Source: Candidatus Nealsoniibacteriota bacterium
GTDB lineage: Bacteria > Patescibacteriota > Minisyncoccia > Minisyncoccales > PWPS01
Direction of reading: 5' to 3'
NCBI GenBank assembly: GCA_003555075.1
Contig: PWHW01000011.1
Coordinates: 1 to 44,033, forward strand
DNA length: 44,033 nt
This document shows positions 8,685-16,732 of this stretch, piece by piece. The translations under genes and the position numbers were made by a program. The notes under the pieces are model-generated. The model worked only from the letters and a program-made list of their open reading frames with translations. It did not search any database and was not told the origin of the DNA. Numbering within the stretch: position 1 is the first letter of the stretch; each line of letters opens with the position of its first letter.

Positions 8685-9944
8685 ATGAAAAGAGTATTAA
8701 ATTTTCTATTGAAAACGATCACATCCCTGGTGATCTCCAAATACAATCCGACGGTCGTAGCAGTAACGGGAAGCGTGGGAAAGACCTCTACCAAGGAGGC
8801 TGTTCACGAGGTTTTCAAGGATATCAAGAGAATAAGGAAAAGCGCTGGAAATTTGAATACTGAAACGGGAGCTCCTCTGGTGTTCCTAAAAGAAAGTGAA
8901 CCGGGAAAAGGAATAAAGGGTTGGATCAGGATCATTCTTAGGGGTTTGAGACTTATTATTTTCAGAGACCCTCATTATCCTGAAATTGTTGTGGTCGAGC
9001 TTGCTGCCGATAAGCCCGGCGACATAAGTTATCTTGCCAATTTCATAAAACCGGATATTGCTGTGATAACGGCGGTAGGGGAGGTGCCTGTACATATAGA
9101 GTTCTATAGGAGTGCACAAGAGGTGGCGAAAGAGAAGAGTGAGTTGCTCAAAAATACCAAAAGTGGGGGATTTGCCATATTGAATGCTGATGATGATCGT
9201 GTTTCCGGAATGAGATTTGACGGAAAAAAAATAACATTCGGATTTTCAGACAATGCGGATGTAGTGGTAAAAGAGTTCCATTGTGATTCTTTTGAGGGTA
9301 CCAGATTGAAATTGAGCTATAAAGGGGAGGTGTATTCTCTCTTCTTACCGCTTTGCATAGGAGACTCCTTTGCCTACATAGGATCATCCGTATTTGCGGT
9401 AGGTATTACCTTGGGTGTGTCTCCTGAAAAGATCGCAAAAAGATTGGAAAGAATTCGTCCCGCAAAGGGAAGATTATATCCCATAAAAGGAAAGGGAGGT
9501 TCGATGATCCTGGATGGTAGCTACAATGCCGCTCCATCTTCCATGGAATCCGCTTTACGTACTTTAAGATCTCTTCCCGGGAAAAGAAAGATAGCTGTCT
9601 TGGGTGATATGCTTGAGTTGGGGGAATATTCCTCAAAAGAGCACCAAAAAATAGGGAGGGAGGCTGCTAAATTTTGTGATTATGTTCTTTCGGTGGGCAG
9701 TTGGGCCGGAGAGGTTAAAAAGGGAGCAATCAAAGAGGGTATGAATAAAGAAAAGGTCATGTCCTTTTCCGATTCCGAAAGCGCCGCGGTCAAATTGCAA
9801 AAAATAATCTCCTCTCACGATCTTATTCTTGTAAAAGGATCGCAAGCAATGAGAACGGAAAAGATCGTTCTTTTTGTCATGAGAGACCCTGAGAGGGCTG
9901 AAGAATTGCTTGTAAGGCAAAGTAAAGAATGGAAAGAGGCATAG
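8685..9944 (+). CDS. murF: MurF-type Mur ligase lacking the usual N-terminal domain
   Basis: 419 aa. MurF adds D-Ala-D-Ala to UDP-MurNAc-tripeptide. The ATP loop 'GSVGKTSTKEAV' is at residues 29-40, versus about 107 in E. coli MurF, so most of the UDP-MurNAc-binding N-terminal domain is missing and is replaced by a short hydrophobic start. The central and C-terminal Mur domains are normal: 'EKSELLKN', 'LNADDDRV', 'DGSYNAAPSSMESALRTL' and 'VLGDMLELGEYS', the last two being MurF-like. It lies 17 nt after femAB and 3 nt before ftsQ. Confidence 0.85.
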   Translation: MKRVLNFLLKTITSLVISKYNPTVVAVTGSVGKTSTKEAVHEVFKDIKRIRKSAGNLNTETGAPLVFLKESEPGKGIKGWIRIILRGLRLIIFRDPHYPEIVVVELAADKPGDISYLANFIKPDIAVITAVGEVPVHIEFYRSAQEVAKEKSELLKNTKSGGFAILNADDDRVSGMRFDGKKITFGFSDNADVVVKEFHCDSFEGTRLKLSYKGEVYSLFLPLCIGDSFAYIGSSVFAVGITLGVSPEKIAKRLERIRPAKGRLYPIKGKGGSMILDGSYNAAPSSMESALRTLRSLPGKRKIAVLGDMLELGEYSSKEHQKIGREAAKFCDYVLSVGSWAGEVKKGAIKEGMNKEKVMSFSDSESAAVKLQKIISSHDLILVKGSQAMRTEKIVLFVMRDPERAEELLVRQSKEWKEA

Positions 9945-9947
9945 ATT

Positions 9948-10736
9948 ATGCAACAAAGAAAAAATCTTCGAAAAAAATATCGTGTCAAGAAAAAGAAAAC
10001 GCTCTTGGAAAACAATTTTTTGAGCGCCCTTTTTTTTATTGTTCTCTTTTCTGTTGGAGGTTTATATTTGTTCGTCTTTCACTCTTTTTTTCAAGTGGAT
10101 GCTCTTTGCGGATCAAGTAAAGAAGAGGTTGTTGATCAGGAAACTATAAAAGCGGCAGGTGAGCACCTGGAAGGAGAGTTTCTTTTTTTCAACACAAGAA
10201 GTATTTTTCTTGTCTCTTCAAAAGAGATAGAAAAGGAGATCCTTCAGAGATCACCGTCACTCAAGGAAGTTCAAGTAAAAAGAGTTTTTCCTTCCGATAT
10301 AGAAATTGCGGTCAAAGAAAGAAGTCCGGTAGCTGTTTGGTGCAAAAGAATGAATGAAGAAGGCTGTTTTCTTTTGGACAAAGAGGGGGTTGTTTTTCAA
10401 GAAGCCGAGACGATAAACAATGATCTCTTGAGAGTCATAAAAGAAAAAGATTACTCGAAGGGGGATAGAATAGTACAAGAAAGAGTTTTAAGCAATTTTT
10501 TTCTTATAGATGAATCTTTCAAGGAGATGGGAATTGGCATAGTAGGTTTTTACATTACTTCTGGAAGCTCTATTGAGCTTCTCACCAAGGAGGGATGGAG
10601 TGCGTATTTTTCCGAAAGAAGAATAAAAGACGGCATTAAAGACTTGGAGGTAGTAATGGAAGAATTGAGAAAGAAAGAGAGAAAAAAATTAGATTATGTG
10701 GATCTACGTTTTGACGGTAGAGTATTCTACAAATAG
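9948..10736 (+). CDS. ftsQ: Cell division protein FtsQ
   Basis: 262 aa single-pass divisome protein. A strongly basic cytoplasmic tail (1-20) and a membrane helix (about 24-45) precede a POTRA/FtsQ-type periplasmic domain with 'LKEVQVKRVFPSDIEIAVKE', the most diagnostic stretch, then 'CFLLDKEGVVF' and the closing 'LDYVDLRFDGRVFYK'. It sits 3 nt after murF and ends the serS-femAB-murF-ftsQ run, as in the mur-fts clusters of many bacteria. FtsA and FtsZ are not in the window. Confidence 0.88.
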   Translation: MQQRKNLRKKYRVKKKKTLLENNFLSALFFIVLFSVGGLYLFVFHSFFQVDALCGSSKEEVVDQETIKAAGEHLEGEFLFFNTRSIFLVSSKEIEKEILQRSPSLKEVQVKRVFPSDIEIAVKERSPVAVWCKRMNEEGCFLLDKEGVVFQEAETINNDLLRVIKEKDYSKGDRIVQERVLSNFFLIDESFKEMGIGIVGFYITSGSSIELLTKEGWSAYFSERRIKDGIKDLEVVMEELRKKERKKLDYVDLRFDGRVFYK

Positions 10737-10744
10737 CCCTTTTA

Positions 10745-10771
10745 TTAGCACTCTTGACAAAAGATTGCTAA
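10745..10771 (+). promoter_or_regulatory. CIRCE operator (HrcA binding site)
   Basis: TTAGCACTC (10745-10753), 9-nt spacer, GATTGCTAA (10763-10771). The consensus is TTAGCACTC-N9-GAGTGCTAA; the left arm is perfect and the right arm differs at one base. It lies just upstream of hrcA and encloses the -35 box, so HrcA bound here would block RNA polymerase. Autoregulation of the whole hrcA-grpE-dnaK-dnaJ run follows from established CIRCE/HrcA biology. Confidence 0.93.
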
Positions 10772-10782
10772 TTTTTTAATAT
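10754..10782 (+). promoter_or_regulatory. Heat-shock operon promoter
   Basis: TTGACA (10754-10759), 17-nt spacer, TAATAT (10777-10782): a near-consensus housekeeping promoter. The -35 lies in the CIRCE loop and the spacer contains the right CIRCE arm. Predicted +1 is about 10789, giving a 14-nt leader with no clear Shine-Dalgarno sequence before the hrcA ATG at 10803. Confidence 0.85.
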
Positions 10783-10802
10783 GGATTAAGTGCTTTGAAA
10801 AT

Positions 10803-11522
10803 ATGACGGATCTAACGGGAAGGCAACAAAATATCTTAGAGATAGTTATTCGAGAGCACATAGATCATGCTGTACCGATCAGTTCCAATTTCATTGAGGA
10901 AAAGTACGGATTGGGAATATCTACCGCGACCATAAGGAACGAACTTTATGAACTCATTGAGAAGGGGTACCTTTATCAACCTCATACTTCCGCGGGAAGA
11001 GTTCCTACCGACAAGGGTTACAGATTCTTTGTGGATCTTTTGAGCGATAACGAGAAAAAGAAATTGGAGCGCAGGTTGGAAAAAGAGTTGGAGCGGATGA
11101 GAAGGGAGATGGAGGGAAGATTTCATTTTATAAGAAATCTTACTAGGTTCTTAGCTGATACTTCTTCGGGATTAACAGTTTCTTATTTTCCGCGAGAAAG
11201 TGTTCTTTTGAGAGAAGGGTGGGGAGAAGTACTTCGGGATCCGGAATTTGAAGATATAGAAAAGGTGAGAAGTTTCATGGAGATGGTTGATGACTTTGAA
11301 AAGAATATTGATTCTTTTTTGGATAACAAAAGGCAGGATTGCTTGAAAATATACATAGGAAGCGAAGCTCCTTTTTCCAAGAGGTACGATTTCAGTGTCC
11401 TTGTTTCATCCTGCAGAATATCTCGCAAAAGAGGACTTTTTGCTGTTATGGGTCCGAAAAGAATGCCTTATGATAAAAATATTTGTTTAGTGGAGTCTAT
11501 TATAAAGTTTTTAGAAGATTAA
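10803..11522 (+). CDS. hrcA: Heat-inducible transcription repressor HrcA (short form)
   Basis: 239 aa. Represses chaperone genes through CIRCE and is kept active by GroEL in studied bacteria. The N-terminal winged helix (1-75) is well conserved, ending in 'PHTSAGRVPTDKGYRFFVD', an HrcA hallmark. The C-terminal half is much shorter than in the usual ~340-aa protein; it keeps a dimerisation/GAF-like remnant ('LADTSSGLTVSYFP', then 'LKIYIGSEAPF' and 'LFAVMGPKRMPYDK'). First gene of the heat-shock operon, directly under a CIRCE site. grpE begins 2 nt after the stop. Confidence 0.93.
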   Translation: MTDLTGRQQNILEIVIREHIDHAVPISSNFIEEKYGLGISTATIRNELYELIEKGYLYQPHTSAGRVPTDKGYRFFVDLLSDNEKKKLERRLEKELERMRREMEGRFHFIRNLTRFLADTSSGLTVSYFPRESVLLREGWGEVLRDPEFEDIEKVRSFMEMVDDFEKNIDSFLDNKRQDCLKIYIGSEAPFSKRYDFSVLVSSCRISRKRGLFAVMGPKRMPYDKNICLVESIIKFLED

Positions 11523-11524
11523 AT

Positions 11525-12028
11525 ATGAAGAAAGAAGAGCGCGAGAAACAGAAAAAAGAAGTAAGCGAAAAAGAAAAATTAAAAAAGGAAGCGGAGAATT
11601 ACAAGAAAGAAAGAGACGAATATCTTGAGAGCTTAAAAAGGGCAAAGGCAGAGCTGATAAATTACAAAAAGGATGAAATGCAAAGAATGGGTGATTTTGC
11701 AAGAAAAGAAAGAGAAAGCTTGATAATGAAGTTTCTGGAAATATTGGACAACTTTGAAAGGGCGGCAACAGAAGCAGAAAAAAGAGAGGAGGACGGTTTG
11801 ATAGACGGTTTTTTAAAAATAAAGGAGCAAATGGAAGAGATGTTAAGCCAAGAGGGGGTGGAAAAGATAGGAGCTATTGGCGAGGAGTTCGATCCTTATT
11901 ATCATGAAGCCATAGAAACGATTGAAAAGGAGGACGAGGAAAGCGGTAGGGTTGTTGAAGAAGTTCAAAAGGGCTATCTTTTGAATGGTAAAGTGATCCG
12001 CCCCTCCAAAGTAAAAGTGGTAAAGTAA
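11525..12028 (+). CDS. grpE: Nucleotide exchange factor GrpE
   Basis: 167 aa from ATG 11525. An in-frame start 42 nt upstream exists but would run into the hrcA end and add non-GrpE residues. Releases ADP from DnaK. A Lys/Glu-rich coiled coil (about 1-80) includes 'ELINYKKDEMQRMGDFARKE', then the dimer region 'FLEILDNFERA' and the beta-domain signature 'IGAIGEEFDPYYHEAIETI' through 'GYLLNGKVIRPSKVKV'. Length and domain order are normal. Confidence 0.95.
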   Translation: MKKEEREKQKKEVSEKEKLKKEAENYKKERDEYLESLKRAKAELINYKKDEMQRMGDFARKERESLIMKFLEILDNFERAATEAEKREEDGLIDGFLKIKEQMEEMLSQEGVEKIGAIGEEFDPYYHEAIETIEKEDEESGRVVEEVQKGYLLNGKVIRPSKVKVVK

Positions 12029-12035
12029 CATAATC

Positions 12036-12065
12036 GGCAAATGACGAAAATATAAGTCATTGGCC
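12036..12065 (+). repeat. Hairpin in grpE-dnaK gap
   Basis: AATGAC (12040-12045) pairs with GTCATT (12056-12061) around a 10-nt A-rich loop. The stem extends by GGC/GCC after one mismatch. It ends 10 nt before the dnaK ATG. No T-run follows, so it is more likely an mRNA processing or stability element than a terminator. Confidence 0.4.
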
Positions 12066-12075
12066 AATAGAAAAT

Positions 12076-13983
12076 ATGGGTAAAATATTAGGAATAGATC
12101 TGGGAACAACTTTTTCTGCAATGGCAGCAGTTCTTGAGGGTGGAGAAGCTAAAGTAATTGAAAACAAAGAGGGTGCCAGAACAACCCCATCGGTTGTAGC
12201 TGTTAGCAAGAAAGGGGAAAGATTGGTCGGAACCATTGCAAGAAGGCAGCAAGTGACCAATCCGGAAAATACTGTTTTTGCCGTAAAACGTCTTATAGGC
12301 AGAAGGTTTGATTCTCCGGAGGTTCAAAAGGAGAAAGACAATTTACCTTATGAAATAAGGAAGGATGAGAGTGGTGAAGGAATAGAGGTTAAGTTGGGAG
12401 AGAACTGGCATAAGCCAGCGGAAATCTCTGCAATGATACTTCAGAAATTAAAAAAGGACGCTGAGGAGAAAATAGGAGAAGAGATAAAGGAAGCCATAAT
12501 CACATGTCCTGCTTATTTTGATGATGCGCAAAGAAAAGAGACCAAGGTGGCAGGTGAGATAGCAGGATTTGATGTGAAGAGGGTTATAAACGAACCCACA
12601 GCTGCTGCACTTGCATATGGTTTGAACAAGGAAAAGGATCATCAAATTGTGGTATATGATTTTGGCGGAGGAACCTTTGATATTTCCATTCTTGATGTGG
12701 GCAAGGATACGATCGAAGTTAAAGGAACCGGTGGTGACAGTCATCTGGGAGGAGAAGATTTTGACGGTAGGATAGTAAGGTGGCTCATAGACAGTTTTAA
12801 GGCTGATAATGGAATAGACCTCTCTAAGGATCCACTGGCACTTCAAAGACTCAAGGAAGAATCTGAAAAAGCTAAAAAAGAACTTTCCACTGCAACGCAA
12901 ACCGATGTGAATATACCGTTTATCACCTCTGACGATACAGGACCCAAGCATCTTAATTATTCTTTGACTCGTGCTAAATTCGAATCATTGGTGGAAGATC
13001 TGGTTGATAGATCGATTGAGCTTACAAAAAAAGTTATTTCCGATTCAGGGATCAAAACTGAAGATATAGAAGAGGTTGTATTGGTTGGAGGGCAGACAAG
13101 GATGCCGAAAATACAAGAGAAGGTGAAGGAGATATTGAAAAAAGAACCAAATAAGGAGATCAATCCTGATGAGGTGGTAGCTATTGGAGCGGCTACTCAA
13201 GGAGGAATCATGTCAGGAGACGTGAAAGATGTTCTTTTGCTTGATGTAGTTCCTCTTTCACTTGGCATTGAGACATTGGGCGGAAAGAACACCACATTGA
13301 TTGAGAAGAACACCACTATTCCTACTCAAAAGACGGAAGTGTTCTCCACAGCCACTGATAATCAACCGTCTGTTCAGATTCATGTACTGCAAGGAGAAAG
13401 GCCTCTTGCGAAAGATAATAAGTCGCTTGGGCAATTCATATTGGATGGAATTCCTCCCGCCCCAAGGGGAGTGCCGCAGATCGAGGTAATGTTTGACATT
13501 GATGCCAATGGAATATTGAGTGTTTCGGCAAAAGATAAAAGTAGTGGAAAATCACAATCGATTCGCATAGAAGGTAGTTGTGGAATTTCGGATGAAGAAG
13601 TGGAAAGAATGAAGAAGGAGGCAGAAGAACATGCAAAAGCCGATAAAGAAAAAGAAGAGCTTATTGATATAAAGAACCAGGCTGATCAAGTGGTCTATAG
13701 TGCGGAGAAAATGATAAAGGATTCCGGAGATCAATTACCCCAAGAAACAAAGGAGAATATAGAGAACGCGAAAAAGGAACTTCAAGAAATACACAAGGGG
13801 GAGGATAAGGATAAGATCAAAGAGAAAATGGACCACCTCAACCAACTTCTTCAAGAAGCGGGGAAGAATCTTCATGCACAGTCGCAAGAAGGAGGGGGGT
13901 CGGGAACGGAAGAGAGTGGAAATAGTGAAACCGGAAGCGAGAACAACGAGGAAACGCAGGAAGGAGACTACGAAGAAAAATAA
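12076..13983 (+). CDS. dnaK: Chaperone protein DnaK (Hsp70)
   Basis: 635 aa, full length. ATP-driven folding chaperone working with DnaJ and GrpE. The nucleotide-binding domain (1-375) shows '[12 protein letters not shown]', 'KRLIGRRF', '[12 protein letters not shown]', '[15 protein letters not shown]' and '[13 protein letters not shown]'. The linker '[18 protein letters not shown]' leads into the substrate-binding domain and helical lid. The tail is Gly/Ser/Glu-rich and acidic, as in bacterial DnaK, but ends in YEEK without the EEVD of cytosolic eukaryotic Hsp70. It lies between grpE and dnaJ under CIRCE control. Confidence 0.98.
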   Translation: MGKILGIDLGTTFSAMAAVLEGGEAKVIENKEGARTTPSVVAVSKKGERLVGTIARRQQVTNPENTVFAVKRLIGRRFDSPEVQKEKDNLPYEIRKDESGEGIEVKLGENWHKPAEISAMILQKLKKDAEEKIGEEIKEAIITCPAYFDDAQRKETKVAGEIAGFDVKRVINEPTAAALAYGLNKEKDHQIVVYDFGGGTFDISILDVGKDTIEVKGTGGDSHLGGEDFDGRIVRWLIDSFKADNGIDLSKDPLALQRLKEESEKAKKELSTATQTDVNIPFITSDDTGPKHLNYSLTRAKFESLVEDLVDRSIELTKKVISDSGIKTEDIEEVVLVGGQTRMPKIQEKVKEILKKEPNKEINPDEVVAIGAATQGGIMSGDVKDVLLLDVVPLSLGIETLGGKNTTLIEKNTTIPTQKTEVFSTATDNQPSVQIHVLQGERPLAKDNKSLGQFILDGIPPAPRGVPQIEVMFDIDANGILSVSAKDKSSGKSQSIRIEGSCGISDEEVERMKKEAEEHAKADKEKEELIDIKNQADQVVYSAEKMIKDSGDQLPQETKENIENAKKELQEIHKGEDKDKIKEKMDHLNQLLQEAGKNLHAQSQEGGGSGTEESGNSETGSENNEETQEGDYEEK

Positions 13984-14002
13984 AAATAACTTGGATTGCT
14001 CT

Positions 14003-14033
14003 ATTGGCAGCCGAATTTATCGCGGCTGCCAAT
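14003..14033 (+). terminator. Strong hairpin between dnaK and dnaJ
   Basis: ATTGGCAGCCG (14003-14013) pairs perfectly with CGGCTGCCAAT (14023-14033), an 11-bp GC-containing stem with a 9-nt loop. The downstream tract (GAGTTTCTTT) is only modestly T-rich. It may be a leaky terminator or a processing element that lowers dnaJ relative to dnaK. It starts 20 nt after the dnaK stop and ends 24 nt before the dnaJ ATG. Confidence 0.6.
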
Positions 14034-14057
14034 GAGTTTCTTTAACTTCTTAGAGCT

Positions 14058-15128
14058 ATGGAGGATTATTACAAGATCTTGGGAGTATCAAGGGATGCCT
14101 CAAAGGAAGATATAAAGAAAGCTTACAGAAAATTAGCTCACAAACACCATCCGGACAAAGGAGGAGATGAAGCGACTTTCAAAAAAATAAGCGAGGCTTA
14201 TCACGTCTTATCGGATGATGGCAAAAGAGCTCAATATGATAGATTCGGAAAGGCAGGACCTGGAATGGGAGGAGGTGCAGGAGCAAACCAAGGAGCTTCC
14301 GGATTTGAAGGTTTTTCCGGAGAAGGTTTTGATTTTGATTTTGGCGATATTTTCGAGGAATTTTTCGGTTTTCGAGAAAGAGGTTCTAGAAGAAAAGAAA
14401 AGGGAGAGGATATAAAAGTAAGAATCAGTACCGATATTTTGAATATCCTAAAGGATGAGAAAAAGGTTATTGATGTTATGAAACTTGTTGTTTGTGCTGA
14501 GTGTAATGGAAGGGGAGATCTTTCCACGTCAGGGGGGAAGAAGTGTGATACTTGTGATGGGAGAGGAAGGGTAAAAAAAGAAGCAAGAAGTTTTTTGGGT
14601 GCTTTTTCTCAAATTGTTGCTTGTCGTGATTGTAACGGGGAGGGTGTCATACCGGAGAAAAGATGTTCTGCTTGTCAGGGAGAGGGAAGAGTAAAGAAAA
14701 GCGAAAAGGTGGGAATCACCATTCCTGCAGGAATTGATTCCGGACAAACTCTAAAAGTTGAAGGAAAAGGAAATGCCGGTAGAAAAGGGAGTCCTCCCGG
14801 AGATCTTTATGTGGAGGTCTTTGTAGAGAACAAAACCTCTTTCGAACGAAAAGGGGAAGACCTTTATTGTACGGTCCCTGTAAACTACACACAGCTTGCT
14901 CTTGGTGATAAAATAGACATAAAGCTTCTTTCGGGAAAAAGTATTTCACTTAAGATACCTGCTGGAACGAATCCGGGGAAGGGGTTCCGTATTTCGGGCA
15001 AGGGACTTCCAAGGATCTCCGGCCACGGGCAAGGCGATCTTTATGTGAGAGTCAATGTTGAGGTGCCCAAGAAGCTTACCAAAGAACAAAGAGAGCTTTT
15101 GAAGAAATTGAAGGAGAAAGGGGTTTAG
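14058..15128 (+). CDS. dnaJ: Chaperone protein DnaJ (Hsp40)
   Basis: 356 aa. Stimulates DnaK ATPase and delivers substrates. Type I architecture is complete: J-domain (1-65) with the HPD motif in 'HKHHPDKGG'; Gly/Phe-rich linker (about 70-115); four CxxCxGxG zinc repeats ([32 protein letters not shown]); then the two C-terminal substrate-binding sheets with '[10 protein letters not shown]' and '[16 protein letters not shown]'. It closes the heat-shock gene run; no clear terminator follows. Confidence 0.97.
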   Translation: MEDYYKILGVSRDASKEDIKKAYRKLAHKHHPDKGGDEATFKKISEAYHVLSDDGKRAQYDRFGKAGPGMGGGAGANQGASGFEGFSGEGFDFDFGDIFEEFFGFRERGSRRKEKGEDIKVRISTDILNILKDEKKVIDVMKLVVCAECNGRGDLSTSGGKKCDTCDGRGRVKKEARSFLGAFSQIVACRDCNGEGVIPEKRCSACQGEGRVKKSEKVGITIPAGIDSGQTLKVEGKGNAGRKGSPPGDLYVEVFVENKTSFERKGEDLYCTVPVNYTQLALGDKIDIKLLSGKSISLKIPAGTNPGKGFRISGKGLPRISGHGQGDLYVRVNVEVPKKLTKEQRELLKKLKEKGV

Positions 15129-15143
15129 ATTCCGGCAAATACT

Positions 15144-15171
15144 TTGACTTTTTGAGGATTTTGGGTAAAAT
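15144..15171 (+). promoter_or_regulatory. tRNA-Lys promoter
   Basis: TTGACT (15144-15149), 16-nt spacer, TAAAAT (15166-15171). Each box matches consensus at 5 of 6. Predicted +1 is about 15178, leaving a ~36-nt 5' leader for RNase P to remove before the tRNA at 15214. Confidence 0.6.
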
Positions 15172-15213
15172 AGGCAAGTGTCATTCTTTTATTTGTTGAA
15201 AGTAGAGCAAAGA

Positions 15214-15286
15214 GCCCTCGTAGCTCAGCTGGCAGAGCAACGGCCTTTTAAGCCGGTGGTCGTAGGTTCGAATCCTACCGAGGGCA
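15214..15286 (+). tRNA. trnK: tRNA-Lys (anticodon UUU)
   Basis: 73 nt with a complete cloverleaf by hand: acceptor GCCCTCG/CGAGGGC, D-stem GCTC/GAGC, anticodon loop CTTTTAA (anticodon TTT), 5-nt variable loop, T-stem GTAGG/CCTAC with loop TTCGAAT, discriminator A. CCA is not encoded (ACA follows). The anticodon stem has one A-G mismatch at 27:43. U36 followed by A37 is the normal context for t6A/ms2t6A modification. The predicted enzyme for that step is the next gene. Confidence 0.97.
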
Positions 15287-15336
15287 CAGAATTTGAAAAG
15301 ATTAGTAATTTTACGGTATTAAAGAAGATCGTTACT

Positions 15337-15365
15337 CCCGATTCCGACCAAGAATCGGGCTTTTA
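15337..15365 (+). terminator. Intrinsic terminator after tRNA-Lys
   Basis: CCCGATTC (15337-15344) and GAATCGGG (15352-15359) form an 8-bp stem with a 7-nt loop, followed by CTTTTAATT. It lies 51 nt after the tRNA and 19 nt before the mtaB ATG, so it should end the tRNA transcript or limit read-through into mtaB. Confidence 0.8.
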
Positions 15366-15383
15366 ATTGAATATTTTTTTATA

Positions 15384-16625
15384 ATGAAGAGATACTTTAT
15401 CGAAACTTTTGGTTGTAAATTGAATCAGAGAGATTCTGTGGATTATAAAAAGATTCTTGATCATTTCCTGACCCCTTCATCAGATCCTCGAAGATCCGAT
15501 TTGGTGCTGATAAACTCTTGCGGGGTGGTAGAAAAAACAGAAAGAAAAGTATTGAAGGCAATAAAGGATCACAAGAAAGAGGGCAGGTTTGTTATTCTTA
15601 CAGGATGCTTACCCTCTTTTTCCAGTATTAACTTGAGAGCAATTACTGATGAGTTGGTCTTTTCAAGAGACTTTAAGAAACTCTGGAATATACTTCATGA
15701 ATTAAAAGGAGGTGGTCAGCAGCCTCATGCATTCCTTGAAAGGTCGTCAAGCAAGCAAATGACATCAATAGTACCGATTTCTTGGGGGTGTCTCGGTAAT
15801 TGCTCTTATTGTGCTGCAAGGCTTGCACGGGGGAAACTCAAAAGCAGGAATCAGGAGGAGATAATGAATGAGATCTTCTTTTTACTTGAAAAGGGATGTA
15901 AGGAAATTCAACTCACCTCTCAGGATCTTTCCATTTACGGTCTTGACAGGGGGGAGCAAGAGATAGTGGAACTCTTAAGTAAAATTGCAAAAATAAAAGG
16001 GGATTTCAAGGTAAGACTGGGCATGGCCAATCCGGGGCACACAAAAGAAATATTTCCGGAACTTCTAGAGCTCTTAAAAGAGGAGAGATTTTATAAATAT
16101 TTTCATATTCCTGTCCAGTCAGGCGATAATGCGATTTTAAAGAAAATGAAGAGAAATCATACAGTGGAGGACTTTACAGAGATGGTCAAAGAAACCCTTG
16201 GGATGTTTGATGACTTTTTGATTGCAACCGATATAATTGTTGGCTTTCCCGGTGAAACCGAGGAAAGTTTCAAAAAAACATATCGTCTCATTGAAGAGGT
16301 GAGGCCTCATATAGTGAATATAACTAAATTTTCCTCTCGCCTGGGAACGGAAGCGGCCAAAATGAAAGGAGTTTCGGAAGATGTTAAGAAGAGAAGATCA
16401 AAGGTTCTATCGGAGCTTACTAAGAAAATAAGGCTGGAACAGAATGAAAAATTGAAAGGGAGAACATTTAAAGTGTTATTTGCCGAGAAAGGAAAGGGGG
16501 GGACGATCTTATCTCGAACTCCAAGCTATAGGGCGTTGATACTCAAGGAGGGTGAGGTGGGTAAATTCGGGAAAGCAAAAGTCTTGGGTTATGAGCATAA
16601 TTACTTGAAAGGAGAGGTGGTTTGA
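15384..16625 (+). CDS. mtaB: tRNA-t6A37 methylthiotransferase, archaeal/eukaryotic (CDKAL1/e-MtaB) type
   Basis: 413 aa radical-SAM enzyme converting t6A37 to ms2t6A37 in ANN-decoding tRNAs, notably tRNA-Lys(UUU). The MTTase N-terminal domain has cluster cysteines C11, C46 and C75; the radical-SAM motif is C136xxxC140xxC143; a TRAM domain closes the protein. The signatures 'LTSQDLSIYGLDRG', 'VRLGMANPGH', 'HIPVQSGDN', 'TDIIVGFPGETEESF' and 'NITKFSSRLGTEAAKM' follow the archaeal/CDKAL1 branch more closely than bacterial MiaB, RimO or B. subtilis YqeV. Branch assignment is from remembered motifs. Confidence 0.85.
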   Translation: MKRYFIETFGCKLNQRDSVDYKKILDHFLTPSSDPRRSDLVLINSCGVVEKTERKVLKAIKDHKKEGRFVILTGCLPSFSSINLRAITDELVFSRDFKKLWNILHELKGGGQQPHAFLERSSSKQMTSIVPISWGCLGNCSYCAARLARGKLKSRNQEEIMNEIFFLLEKGCKEIQLTSQDLSIYGLDRGEQEIVELLSKIAKIKGDFKVRLGMANPGHTKEIFPELLELLKEERFYKYFHIPVQSGDNAILKKMKRNHTVEDFTEMVKETLGMFDDFLIATDIIVGFPGETEESFKKTYRLIEEVRPHIVNITKFSSRLGTEAAKMKGVSEDVKKRRSKVLSELTKKIRLEQNEKLKGRTFKVLFAEKGKGGTILSRTPSYRALILKEGEVGKFGKAKVLGYEHNYLKGEVV

Positions 16626-16669
16626 ATTACTATTTTACTCTCATTCGGTGTTTATTTTTTGTTAATAAT

Positions 16670-16697
16670 TTGCAATTTTTTTTAACATTGTTATATT
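16670..16697 (+). promoter_or_regulatory. Promoter of the tandem Ddl gene
   Basis: TTGCAA (16670-16675), 16-nt spacer, TATATT (16692-16697). Predicted +1 is about 16704, inside the long reading frame that opens at TTG 16622 and 29 nt before ATG 16733. This supports the later start. Confidence 0.5.
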
Positions 16698-16732
16698 TAT
16701 GCTCAATTTATACCAACAATTCTCCTAAATTG

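Noticed and set aside
10789-10802. Second CIRCE half-site (AAGTGCTTT) in the hrcA leader
   Set aside because: It resembles GAGTGCTAA at 7 of 9 positions but has no partner arm; treated as chance.
12448-12951. 167-aa minus-strand open frame inside dnaK
   Set aside because: Antisense shadow of a highly conserved gene; no motif or start context.
16622-16732. N-terminal extension of the tandem Ddl starting at TTG 16622
   Set aside because: The 37 extra residues are hydrophobic, lie over an AT-rich region with a promoter-like TTGCAA-N16-TATATT, and precede the normal Ddl start motif; ATG 16733 is preferred.
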